Of a DNA stretch of 8,636 nucleotides, positions 1 to 5,228 are shown piece by piece. The position numbers were made by a program, and so were the translations under genes. Every line of letters begins with the position of its first letter. Position 1 is the stretch's first letter. The stretch comes from Oscillospiraceae bacterium (lineage in GTDB: Bacteria; Bacillota_A; Clostridia; Oscillospirales; Oscillospiraceae): contig JAGAFT010000190.1 in assembly GCA_017627975.1 (NCBI GenBank), forward strand, positions 1-8,636. Direction: 5' to 3'. A model generated the notes under the pieces. The model did no database searches and was not told the DNA's origin. It was given only the letters and a program-made list of their open reading frames with translations.

Positions 1-659
1 ACATCGGGCGGCGTGATGATGGCGGCCACCAGGAAGATGATCACGATCATGACCTTCCGGCCCTTCTTGAGCCATTCCGCCCGGATCAGACCCAGGCCCG
101 TCAGCAGCACGGATACCACCGGAAGCTCAAACACCAGACCGAACACGACGAAGATTGTCAGCAGGAATCCGATATACTGCTGAATGCTGATGGAGGCCGC
201 GACATCGACCTCGCCTGTGAACTGAATCAGAAAGCGCAGCACGAAGGGAAGGCTGATATAGCGCGCGAAGGCGACGCCGATCACGAAAAACACCGTTCCC
301 GCCAGCAGCGACCCGATGAAGAACGTGCGCTCGCGCTTCGTGAGGCCCGGGCTGCAGAAGGCATAGACCTCATAGGCCACCACCGGGAAGCAGATGACCA
401 GAGCGCCCACCAGAGCCGTGTTCAGGTAGACCAGCAGCAGCTCCTGCGGCGCGATGTACACGAAGACATAGATATACTTCGCGCCCATATCCGTCAGGAA
501 GGTGATGAAGTCCGGAGAGAAACTGAGACAGGCCGTAAACGCCGCAAGCAGCAGGATCACGACCACCAGGATCCGGTTTCGGAGCTCTCTCAGGTGCCCT
601 GAAAGACTCATGCTTCCGTCGGAATTGGACGCCGCTTTTTCGGCTTTACTCTTCTTCAT
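1..659 (-). CDS. tatC: TatC, twin-arginine translocase core subunit (C-terminus cut by left edge)
   Basis: TatC is the polytopic membrane receptor that binds twin-arginine signal peptides and, with TatA/TatB, exports folded proteins. The 219 visible residues read as several hydrophobic helices with the family's hallmark HLRELR box (residues 22-27, including the conserved Glu25) and a PGLTKRER loop whose Glu110 matches the conserved Glu103 region of E. coli TatC. The visible part ends at IITPPD, so roughly the last 30-40 residues, with the final membrane helix, lie outside the window. I chose the ATG at 659, which overlaps the end of tatA by 14 bp. It adds a charged stretch (MKKSKAEKAASNSDGS) before an internal Met at 611, which is the alternative start; neither has a good Shine-Dalgarno sequence. 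It is the third gene of a tatB-like/tatA/tatC operon. The family call is very secure, the start moderate. Confidence 0.95.
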   Translation of the reverse strand, partial: MKKSKAEKAASNSDGSMSLSGHLRELRNRILVVVILLLAAFTACLSFSPDFITFLTDMGAKYIYVFVYIAPQELLLVYLNTALVGALVICFPVVAYEVYAFCSPGLTKRERTFFIGSLLAGTVFFVIGVAFARYISLPFVLRFLIQFTGEVDVAASISIQQYIGFLLTIFVVFGLVFELPVVSVLLTGLGLIRAEWLKKGRKVMIVIIFLVAAIITPPD

Positions 660-879
660 CCGGCTCGTCGTCGGCCTTCGTCTCCGCTTTCTTGGCGGTC
701 TTGGACTTCTTGCTCTTCTTGGGCTCGTCCTCGACGTCCTCTTCGGTCTCATCCAGGCCGTCCTTGAAGCTCTTCACGCTCTTGCCGAACATCTTGGTGA
801 GCTTGGGGATCTGGGTGGGTCCGAAAATGATGATCACGACAATCAGAATGACGATCAGCTCTGTGGTTCCGAATTTCAT
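646..879 (-). CDS. tatA: TatA, twin-arginine translocase pore-forming subunit
   Basis: TatA oligomerises in the membrane to form the passage for folded Tat substrates. The 77-residue protein has the classic layout: a very short N-terminus with Glu7, one hydrophobic helix (about residues 8-19), the Phe-Gly-Pro hinge at 19-21, an amphipathic helix (about 22-42, ending SVKSFKDG), then a charged tail of alternating Lys- and Glu/Asp-rich runs. The start at 879 is preceded by AGGAGG at good spacing. The ATG shares four bases (ATGA) with the stop of the upstream TatB-like gene, so translation is probably coupled, and the gene's end overlaps the chosen tatC start by 14 bp. It is the shorter of two adjacent TatA/B-type subunits. 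Its FGP hinge and lack of a long helical domain make it the TatA of the pair. Confidence 0.95.
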   Translation of the reverse strand: MKFGTTELIVILIVVIIIFGPTQIPKLTKMFGKSVKSFKDGLDETEEDVEDEPKKSKKSKTAKKAETKADDEPDEEE

Positions 880-1373
880 GTTGTTCCTCCTGTTGTTTCT
901 TGATCGTTTTCTGCGACGGATACGTCGCTGTCAGCTGCTTCGGGAGCACTGACGGGCTCCGCAGCAGGCTGCGCCTGGGTGGATGCAGTGCCCTCTGCCG
1001 GTACGGAATCCTGAACCGAGGAGTCTTCCGCTGCTGTGTCTTCGGCTTCCGCTGCGGCCTCGGCTTTCTTATCCTTATCCTTCGGAGCGGGCTTGCCGAT
1101 GTTCTTCAGATCCTTTTCGACGCCCTTGAAGCTGCCCTCGACATCCTTTTTCAGGGTCTCCAGCGGCTCCATCGCCTCACGCAGAGGACGCTGCGCCTCC
1201 TCCAGGGGTTCCACGACGCTTTCACGGATATCCTGCGTCATGTCTGAAGAGGCCTTTCGAAACTCCCTCATGGCGTTTCCGAATTTCTTCGCATAAGAGG
1301 GGAGCTTGTCCGGACCGATCACCAGCAGCGCGACAATGAAAATGACGATCAGTTCCATTGCTCCGATTTTCAT
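876..1373 (-). CDS. tatB: TatB-like (TatA/B family) twin-arginine translocase subunit
   Basis: First gene of the tat operon. Residues 1-19 form a single membrane helix with Glu7, followed by a GPDKLP hinge (20-25) that is closer to TatB (GP-x-[RK]-LP) than to TatA. Then comes a long amphipathic, probably helical region (about 26-92) rich in Glu, Lys and Arg, and a low-complexity Ala/Glu/Ser/Pro/Thr tail to residue 165. TatB normally bridges TatC and TatA and contacts the signal peptide. Many Firmicutes manage with a bifunctional TatA alone, so a second, long TatB-like protein beside a short TatA suggests a three-component Tat system; that is inference. The start at 1373 has a near-perfect AAGGAGG ribosome site, and a good promoter lies about 50 bp upstream. 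The alternative is a second TatA paralogue; telling them apart would need a tree. Confidence 0.85.
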   Translation of the reverse strand: MKIGAMELIVIFIVALLVIGPDKLPSYAKKFGNAMREFRKASSDMTQDIRESVVEPLEEAQRPLREAMEPLETLKKDVEGSFKGVEKDLKNIGKPAPKDKDKKAEAAAEAEDTAAEDSSVQDSVPAEGTASTQAQPAAEPVSAPEAADSDVSVAENDQETTGGTT

Positions 1374-1421
1374 GAACCAACCTCCTTCCGGTTCTGGGAT
1401 TGCTCAGAAAAGAATGAAATT

Positions 1422-1450
1422 ATTTTACACGCTTTTTCAAGCTACGTCAA
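1422..1450 (-). promoter_or_regulatory. sigma-A promoter of the tat operon
   Basis: Read on the minus strand, a -35 box TTGACG (1450-1445) is followed by a 17-bp spacer and a -10 box TAAAAT (1427-1422). Transcription would begin near 1415, about 40 nt before the ATG of the TatB-like gene. The boxes match the consensus at 5 of 6 positions each with optimal spacing. It is divergent from the infC promoter, with 69 bp between the two -35 boxes. Confidence 0.8.
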
Positions 1451-1519
1451 GAATATGCTGCGTAAAGATTCACGAATAATCCCGGCGAGAGTTTTTGCGG
1501 AAAAGAATGAAAATAAAGC

Positions 1520-1548
1520 TTGACAAAGAGGGAGAAAGCTCTTATAAT
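1520..1548 (+). promoter_or_regulatory. consensus sigma-A promoter of the infC-rpmI-rplT operon
   Basis: A perfect TTGACA (1520-1525), a 17-bp spacer and a perfect TATAAT (1543-1548) precede the infC leader. The predicted transcription start is about 1555, giving an untranslated leader of about 175 nt. Fully consensus boxes fit a highly expressed translation operon whose output is then trimmed by attenuation in the leader. Confidence 0.9.
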
Positions 1549-1554
1549 AACCGC

Positions 1555-1730
1555 GCAAAACAAAGCAGGTACGGCATCGCGCACCTCACCCCGGCACAAC
1601 AGGTGACCGGCGGTTCAGATGGAGTTTCCTTGGTATAAAAGGGATTTTTCTGTGCGGATGCTGTGCGTCCGCACTTTTCTGTTTTTGTAGTTCTGTATTC
1701 AAATTTCTCAATTTCCTGGAGGTGTTTTCC
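1555..1730 (+). ncRNA. infC leader, probable L20-type transcription-attenuation element
   Basis: The leader contains an intrinsic terminator (1652-1686) and, 70 nt upstream, a segment (1569-1583) complementary to the terminator's 5' arm and loop (1651-1666). The duplex has 15 base pairs, three of them G-U, with one bulged G at 1656. The two structures exclude each other, so this is an antiterminator/terminator switch. Within the upstream arm, CACCT (1582-1586) can instead pair with AGGTG (1601-1605), or ACCT (1583-1586) with AGGT (1567-1570), which would free the terminator to form. In Bacillus, excess ribosomal protein L20 represses infC-rpmI-rplT through such a leader. The gene order here is identical, so L20 is the likely ligand. 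The pairing is seen; the ligand is inferred. Confidence 0.75.
1652..1686 (+). terminator. intrinsic terminator (attenuator) inside the infC leader
   Basis: GTGCGGA (1652-1658) pairs with TCCGCAC (1668-1674). The stem extends by a T-G and a G-C pair to about 9 bp with a 5-nt loop, and is followed by the T-rich tract TTTTCTGTTTTT. It lies between the promoter and infC, so it must be read through for the operon to be expressed. Confidence 0.85.
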
Positions 1731-1733
1731 ATC
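1717..1733 (+). promoter_or_regulatory. Shine-Dalgarno and AUC start of infC
   Basis: TGGAGGTG at 1717-1724 is followed, 8 nt after the GGAGG core, by ATC at 1731-1733, and the IF3 reading continues directly from there. No ATG or TTG lies at suitable spacing. The only conventional candidate, GTG at 1722, is itself part of the Shine-Dalgarno. This arrangement decides the start and implies autoregulation by IF3 through start-codon discrimination. Confidence 0.8.
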
Positions 1734-2342
1734 GCAACCACGACCCACGAGATCAATGAACAGATTCGCGACCCGCAGGTCAGACTGATTTCTGAAGAAG
1801 GGGAACAGCTTGGCATCGTCTCTGCGGAGGAAGCGCTTCGCATCGCCACAGAGGCCGGTTACGATCTGGTCAAGATTGCGCCGAATTCCGTTCCGCCGGT
1901 GTGCCGCATCATGGACTATGGCAAGTTCCGTTTCGAGCAGACCAAGAAGGAAAAGGAAGCCAAGAAGAACCAGCGTGTAATTGAGATCAAGGAAATCCGC
2001 ATGTCCCCCGGAATCGACACGAACGACTTCAACACCAAGCTGAAGAACGCGCAGAAGTTCCTCGGCGACGGCGACCGGGTAAAGGTTTCTGTCCGCTTCC
2101 GCGGCCGCGAGATGGCGCATACGGAGATCGGTGCGGACCTCCTGAAGGACTTTGCAGAGAAGTGTGCGGAGATTGCCAATATGGACAAGTCCCCCAAGCT
2201 GGAGGGGCGAAGCATGTCCATGTTCCTCTCCCCGAAGCCCGCTGCACCGGCGAAAAAGCCGGCCAAACCCAAGCAGCCCAAACAGCCTGAATCCTCTCCG
2301 GCGGAAGCGCCGGCTGAGGTCAGCCCCGCGGATGCGGAATAA
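1731..2342 (+). CDS. infC: Translation initiation factor IF-3, starting at a non-canonical AUC codon
   Basis: IF3 binds the 30S subunit, blocks premature 50S joining and enforces correct start-codon and initiator tRNA selection. The 203-residue protein shows the N-domain (about 7-75, beginning INEQIRDPQVRLI, with RIMDYGKF at 59-66), a Lys/Glu-rich linker helix, and the C-domain (about 82-168, with EIRMSPGID and VKVSVRFRGREM). Residues 170-203 are a Pro/Ala/Lys-rich tail beyond the usual length of about 170-180. The ribosome site TGGAGGTG (1717-1724) is ideally spaced for the ATC at 1731. The in-frame GTG at 1722 lies inside that Shine-Dalgarno and has none of its own. infC is known to use AUU-class starts for autoregulation, because IF3 discriminates against them. 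First gene of infC-rpmI-rplT. Confidence 0.93.
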   Translation: MATTTHEINEQIRDPQVRLISEEGEQLGIVSAEEALRIATEAGYDLVKIAPNSVPPVCRIMDYGKFRFEQTKKEKEAKKNQRVIEIKEIRMSPGIDTNDFNTKLKNAQKFLGDGDRVKVSVRFRGREMAHTEIGADLLKDFAEKCAEIANMDKSPKLEGRSMSMFLSPKPAAPAKKPAKPKQPKQPESSPAEAPAEVSPADAE

Positions 2343-2358
2343 AATAAAATGCAGATGA

Positions 2359-2373
2359 CGGGCCTTGAGCCCG
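2359..2373 (+). other. small hairpin between infC and rpmI
   Basis: CGGGC (2359-2363) pairs with GCCCG (2369-2373) around the loop CTTGA, just upstream of the rpmI ribosome site. There is no T-tract, so it is not a terminator. It might affect rpmI translation, or it may be incidental. Confidence 0.35.
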
Positions 2374-2392
2374 ATCAGGAAGGAGAATTGTC

Positions 2393-2590
2393 ATGCCTAA
2401 ACTGAAGACCCACAGCGGCGCGAAGAAGAGATTCAACCTCACCGGAACCGGAAAGGTCAAACGCGCTCACGCGTATAAGAGCCATATCCTCACGAAGAAA
2501 GATACGAAGCGTTGCCGTCGTCTGCGTTCCGAGACCTACGCGGATGTGACGAATGTCGCAACCATCAAGAAAATGATCCCTTACAAATAA
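2393..2590 (+). CDS. rpmI: 50S ribosomal protein L35
   Basis: L35 is a small, very basic protein of the large subunit. The 65 residues are the normal full length, begin with the family signature [14 protein letters not shown], and are rich in Lys and Arg throughout ([19 protein letters not shown]). It ends in MIPYK, as the family does. AAGGAG (2380-2385) sits 7 nt before the ATG. It lies 50 bp after infC and 29 bp before rplT in the conserved infC-rpmI-rplT order, and would be co-transcribed from the infC promoter under the leader's control. No anomalies seen. Confidence 0.98.
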   Translation: MPKLKTHSGAKKRFNLTGTGKVKRAHAYKSHILTKKDTKRCRRLRSETYADVTNVATIKKMIPYK

Positions 2591-2619
2591 GGGCAGACGG
2601 ATAACAGGAGGATAGAACG

Positions 2620-2976
2620 ATGGCAAGAGTTAAAGGCGCAATGATGACCCGCAAGCACAGAAACAAGATTCTGGGCCTGGCAAAGGGATACTGGGGCAAC
2701 AAGTCCCGCCACTACAAGATGGCAAACGAGCAGATGATGAAGTCTGGCCGCTATGCTTATATCGGCCGCAAGCAGAAAAAGCGCGACTTCCGTCAGCTCT
2801 GGATCACCCGCATCAGCGCGGGCTGCAAGATGAACGGCATGAACTACTCCACCTTCATGCACGGCCTGAAGCTGGCCGGTGTTGAGATGAACCGCAAGAT
2901 GCTCTCCGAGACTGCGATTCACGATCCTGCCGCCTTCACCGCACTCTGCGACATGGCCAAGAAGGCCATTGCCTGA
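2620..2976 (+). CDS. rplT: 50S ribosomal protein L20
   Basis: L20 binds 23S rRNA early in large-subunit assembly and, in several bacteria, represses its own operon by binding the mRNA. The 118-residue protein is full length. It has the basic N-terminal extension that threads into rRNA ([30 protein letters not shown]), the block [15 protein letters not shown] in slightly altered form ([16 protein letters not shown], about 50-65), and the globular C-terminal half (about 66-118) that carries the RNA-binding surface used in autoregulation. AGGAGG precedes the ATG at good spacing. It is the last gene of the operon, followed by a strong terminator. It is the expected ligand of the leader at 1555-1730. 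Confidence 0.98.
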   Translation: MARVKGAMMTRKHRNKILGLAKGYWGNKSRHYKMANEQMMKSGRYAYIGRKQKKRDFRQLWITRISAGCKMNGMNYSTFMHGLKLAGVEMNRKMLSETAIHDPAAFTALCDMAKKAIA

Positions 2977-3016
2977 TGATCGGATGAACAGGCTTCCCGT
3001 TCCCGCGGGAAAGAGC

Positions 3017-3056
3017 AAGAACGCTTCGGCTTATGACTGCCGGAGCGTTCTTTTTT
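3017..3056 (+). terminator. intrinsic terminator of the infC-rpmI-rplT operon
   Basis: AAGAACGCTtCGG (3017-3029) pairs with CCGgAGCGTTCTT (3040-3052), giving 12 pairs around one T-G mismatch, and is followed by a T-run (3051-3056). It closes the operon 40 bp after the rplT stop. A separate 12-bp palindrome, TTCCCGCGGGAA, lies just upstream at 3000-3011. Confidence 0.9.
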
Positions 3057-3059
3057 ACC

Positions 3060-3095
3060 TGTGTGACACTTGTGTGACGGTTCGCGTGCTACAAT
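3060..3095 (+). promoter_or_regulatory. putative promoter of the LysM peptide gene with an 8-bp direct repeat
   Basis: TACAAT at 3090-3095 is a good -10 box. No convincing -35 sits 16-18 bp upstream. Instead, the octamer TGTGTGAC occurs twice, at 3060-3067 and 3071-3078, 11 bp apart, or about one helical turn. That layout is typical of an activator site replacing a weak -35, but no regulator is identified. GTACAAAA is also repeated on both sides of the ribosome site (3123-3130 and 3141-3148). Confidence 0.5.
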
Positions 3096-3147
3096 GACCC
3101 GGTAAGCAAAAGAAACCCACCTGTACAAAAGAAAAGGAGCGTACAAA

Positions 3148-3393
3148 ATGTCTGAAATCATCAATGAGAAAGATCTTGGTCAGGTCAGCGGCGGCTGGCA
3201 GTATGCAAACGGCGTCTATGTCGACTACGGCAACTACATCATCTACACCGTGGCTCCCGGTGATGTCCTGAGCGGTATCGGCCAGCGCTTTGCGGTGCCC
3301 TATCAGCAGATTGCCCAGTGGAACAACATCAAGAATCCGGATGTCATCAGCATCGGCCAGAAGCTGACGATTTATACCTCGGTCAAGAGATAA
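3148..3393 (+). CDS. Double-glycine-leader LysM-domain small protein
   Basis: Residues 1-16 (MSEIINEKDLGQVSGG) look like a bacteriocin-type double-glycine leader. It is short and acidic, with a hydrophobic/VSGG end, as cleaved after Gly-Gly by peptidase-C39 ABC transporters. Residues 17-31 are Tyr-rich. Residues 32-76 form one LysM domain: YTVAPGDVLSGIGQRF, then AQWNNIKNPDVISIGQKLTIY. LysM binds the N-acetylglucosamine backbone of peptidoglycan or chitin. The predicted mature product is 65 residues, little more than the domain. There is no Sec signal peptide or membrane helix. AAGGAG (3134-3139) lies 8 nt before the ATG. It appears monocistronic, with its own promoter and terminator. No C39 transporter, immunity gene or precursor-modifying enzyme lies in the window. 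The domain call is strong; export by the leader and any antimicrobial, signalling or wall role are inference. Confidence 0.85.
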   Translation: MSEIINEKDLGQVSGGWQYANGVYVDYGNYIIYTVAPGDVLSGIGQRFAVPYQQIAQWNNIKNPDVISIGQKLTIYTSVKR

Positions 3394-3404
3394 ATGAACA
3401 GACA

Positions 3405-3436
3405 GGAAACGCCCCGCCTTTCGGCGGGGCGTTTCC
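3405..3436 (+). terminator. perfect 14-bp hairpin after the LysM peptide gene
   Basis: GGAAACGCCCCGCC (3405-3418), loop TTTC, then its exact complement (3423-3436). It begins 11 bp after the stop. There is no long T-run, but the AAAC/GTTT ends of the stem give a weak bidirectional terminator. It could also stop transcription arriving from the DUF711 gene on the other strand. Confidence 0.7.
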
Positions 3437-3437
3437 G

Positions 3438-3537
3438 TTATGAACTGCATCGACCCGAAGCTGACGGCCGATTCCCCGATCAGGGGATAAGAGACCCACA
3501 CGAAGCTGCCCCGCCTTTCGGCGGGGCGTTTTCCTGT
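3438..3537 (+). pseudogene. decayed tandem copy of the LysM gene's 3' end and terminator
   Basis: Shifting the sequence by 97 bp aligns 3341-3440 with 3438-3537 without gaps at about 68 of 100 positions. The match includes CATCGxCCxGAAGCTGACG, the TAA stop (3391-3393 with 3488-3490) and an identical 24-base hairpin block (3411-3434 with 3508-3531). In the matching frame the copy reads IDPKLTADSPIRG-stop against IGQKLTIYTSVKR-stop. The copy has no start codon or leader, so it is a remnant. Either a second LysM peptide gene was mostly deleted, or the gene end was tandemly duplicated and has diverged outside the hairpin. Confidence 0.65.
3508..3532 (+). terminator. second copy of the GC-rich hairpin, convergent region
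   Basis: GCCCCGCC (3508-3515), loop TTTC, GGCGGGGC (3520-3527), followed by GTTTTCC on the plus strand. It shares its core with the hairpin at 3405-3436 and lies 11 bp beyond the stop of the minus-strand DUF711 gene, so it probably separates the two convergent transcription units. Confidence 0.6.
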
Positions 3538-3542
3538 TTCTC

Positions 3543-4898
3543 TCAGTTTCGAAGGGAGTGCAGTGGGGCGGGGATTCTGCCGCCGCGGGAGACAAACTCC
3601 GCCGCGCTCTCGCCGTGTACCGGCATGACGGGCGCACTGCCCAGCAGACCGCCGAAGTCCACCCGGTCGCCGACCTTTTTCCCGATGGCGGGGATCAGGC
3701 GAACGGCGGTGGTTTTGTTGTTGATCATGCCGATGGCGGCTTCGTCGGCAATAATGGCGGCGAGAGTTTCCGCCGTCGTGTCCCCGGGCACCGCGATCAT
3801 GTCGAGGCCCACGGAGCAGACACAGGTCATGGCCTCCAGTTTGTCGATGGTAAGCGTCCCTTCACCGGCCGCGCGGATCATTCCGGCGTCCTCGGAGACG
3901 GGAATGAACGCGCCCGAGAGACCGCCCACGTGGGAGCTTGCCATGACGCCGCCTTTCTTGACCGCGTCGTTGAGCAGCGCAAGCGCCGCGGTGGTCCCGT
4001 GGGTGCCGCAGCGTTCCAGGCCGATGAGCTCCAGAATCTCGGCTACGCTGTCGCCGATGGCCGGGGTGGGAGCCAGAGACAGATCCACCACGCCGAAGGG
4101 AACACCCAGACGCCGGGAAGCCTCCTGGGCTACCAGCTGTCCCATGCGGGTAATTTTAAAGGCGGTGCGCTTGATGGTCTCGGCCACCACGTCGATACGC
4201 TCGCCCTTGCAGGCTTTCAGGGCTTCGGCCACAACACCCGGACCGGAGACGCCCACGTTGATGACGCATTCCGGCTCCCCGACGCCGTGGAAAGCGCCCG
4301 CCATGAAGGGATTGTCCTCCACCGCGTTGCAGAAGATCACGAGCTTGGCACAGCCCATATCGCTTTTTTCCGCGGTCTGACGGATGATCTGGCCGCAGAG
4401 CAGCACGGCGTCCATGTTGATGCCGGCTTTGGTGGACCCCACGTTCACACTGGAGCAGACAAGATTGGTCTCGGCAAGGGAGTTCGGGATCGAGCAGACC
4501 AGTCTCCGGTCGCTTTCGGTGAAGCCCTTCTGAGCCAGGGCGGAGAATCCGCCGATGAAATTGATCCCGACCGCCGTCGCCGCCCGGTCCATGGCCAGGG
4601 CAATGGGGCTGTAGTCCTCCTCGGTGCAGGATGCGGCGACAAGGGAAATCGGCGTCACCGACACGCGCTTGTTCACGATGGGGATGCCGTATTCCCGCTC
4701 AATCGTCTCACATTCCGGCACCAGGCGCTCGGCACAGCGGCAGATCTTGTCATACACCTTCTCGGCGCAGCGGGCCGTCGTGTCGGATGCGCAGTCCAGA
4801 AGACTGATGCCCATGGTTACGGTGCGCACGTCCAGGTGCTGCTGGTCGATCATGCGGATCGTCTGCAGAATCTCGCTGCTGTTCATCAGGTAACTCAT
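3543..4898 (-). CDS. DUF711/UPF0210 family protein (pyruvate formate-lyase-like fold)
   Basis: The 451-residue protein matches the conserved UPF0210 family, for which structural genomics reported a pyruvate formate-lyase-like fold; the biochemical role is unknown. Recognisable family blocks are [15 protein letters not shown] (22-36), [12 protein letters not shown] (76-87), the Gly/Ser-rich [16 protein letters not shown] (208-223), [20 protein letters not shown] (298-317) and the C-terminal [13 protein letters not shown] (415-427). Length is normal. The ATG at 4898 shares ATGA with the stop of the upstream ACT-domain gene, so translation is probably coupled. An internal ATG at 4886 ([10 protein letters not shown]) is nearer the usual family start. 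The ACT/DUF711 pairing is conserved in Firmicutes such as pneumococcus (SP_0238/SP_0239), which hints at a shared, possibly ligand-gated function. Family certain, function unknown. Confidence 0.92.
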   Translation of the reverse strand: MSYLMNSSEILQTIRMIDQQHLDVRTVTMGISLLDCASDTTARCAEKVYDKICRCAERLVPECETIEREYGIPIVNKRVSVTPISLVAASCTEEDYSPIALAMDRAATAVGINFIGGFSALAQKGFTESDRRLVCSIPNSLAETNLVCSSVNVGSTKAGINMDAVLLCGQIIRQTAEKSDMGCAKLVIFCNAVEDNPFMAGAFHGVGEPECVINVGVSGPGVVAEALKACKGERIDVVAETIKRTAFKITRMGQLVAQEASRRLGVPFGVVDLSLAPTPAIGDSVAEILELIGLERCGTHGTTAALALLNDAVKKGGVMASSHVGGLSGAFIPVSEDAGMIRAAGEGTLTIDKLEAMTCVCSVGLDMIAVPGDTTAETLAAIIADEAAIGMINNKTTAVRLIPAIGKKVGDRVDFGGLLGSAPVMPVHGESAAEFVSRGGRIPAPLHSLRN

Positions 4899-5167
4899 AT
4901 CCGGTGCATCGCCTCAAAGATTTCTTCCCGCTGGATGTGGATGTCCAGGGCGCGTTTCTCGCCCTGCTCCTTCAGCCAGTCCGAAAGCTCGTGAAACGGC
5001 AGGGGACAGGCCTCCAGATCCACCAGCATGATCATCGCGAAATACTCCTGCATCAGCGTCTGGCTGATGTCGAGAATGTTGATGTCCCGGTCGGCAAGCA
5101 GCGCCGTCACATAGGCGGTGATGCCGCGCGCGTCCTTGGCAAACACGCTTACGATGGCTTTTTTCAC
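4895..5167 (-). CDS. ACT-domain protein, UPF0237 family
   Basis: The 90-residue protein is essentially one ACT domain: a first strand with [35 protein letters not shown] (residues 4-38) and a second repeat beginning about residue 40 ([15 protein letters not shown]). ACT domains bind amino acids or other small ligands and usually regulate a partner enzyme. Here the obvious partner is the DUF711 protein, whose ATG overlaps this gene's TGA by four bases. The start is a GTG at 5167, supported by a GGGGGT ribosome site 6 nt upstream and by the family's usual MKKAIVSV-type beginning. The gap to the upstream ABC-F gene is 61 bp and holds a heptamer repeat but no clear promoter or terminator, so the pair may be transcribed from further upstream. 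Confidence 0.93.
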   Translation of the reverse strand: MKKAIVSVFAKDARGITAYVTALLADRDINILDISQTLMQEYFAMIMLVDLEACPLPFHELSDWLKEQGEKRALDIHIQREEIFEAMHRI

Positions 5168-5183
5168 GTCGTACCCCCAGAAT

Positions 5184-5196
5184 TCAATGTGAAATG
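5184..5196 (-). repeat. 13-bp sequence, inverted copy of 6921-6933
   Basis: TCAATGTGAAATG here is the exact reverse complement of CATTTCACATTGA at 6921-6933. The two copies flank the ABC-F gene. This copy overlaps the heptamer repeat, and the other covers the end of the esterase gene. They may be small members of one dispersed AT-rich repeat; chance is possible. Confidence 0.4.
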
Positions 5197-5220
5197 TTGA
5201 ATGATAAATGTTAAATGAAA
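5186..5220. repeat. degenerate heptamer tandem repeat, five units
   Basis: AATG recurs at exactly 7-bp intervals (5186, 5193, 5200, 5207, 5214) as AATGTGA, AATGTTG, AATGATA, AATGTTA, AATGAAA. The repeat fills most of the 61-bp gap between the ABC-F stop and the ACT-domain gene. On the transcribed (minus) strand the units read CATTNNN. The area is AT-rich against GC-rich surroundings. Function unknown. Confidence 0.7.
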
Positions 5221-5228
5221 GAATCCGT

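Noticed and set aside
1722..1724. GTG as the infC start
   Set aside because: It lies inside the Shine-Dalgarno sequence TGGAGGTG and has no ribosome site of its own. The ATC at 1731 has ideal spacing and a known precedent in infC.
1542..2120. 192-residue minus-strand frame spanning the infC promoter, leader and gene
   Set aside because: It covers a perfect promoter and a terminator on the other strand and is antisense to IF3; no domain is recognisable.
3055..3501. Minus-strand frames at 3055-3501 and 3383-3637 that share PRRKAG segments
   Set aside because: The shared peptide is the reverse reading of the duplicated GC-rich hairpin and its 97-bp copy, not a protein family.
3558..4994. 478-residue open frame on the plus strand across the DUF711 gene (and the overlapping 3394-4380 frame)
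   Set aside because: Both are antisense to a conserved gene, have no ribosome site or family resemblance, and are explained by high GC content.
5186..5220. CRISPR-like or transposon-end interpretation of the heptamer array
   Set aside because: Units are only 7 bp with no spacers, and there is no transposase or target-site duplication nearby.
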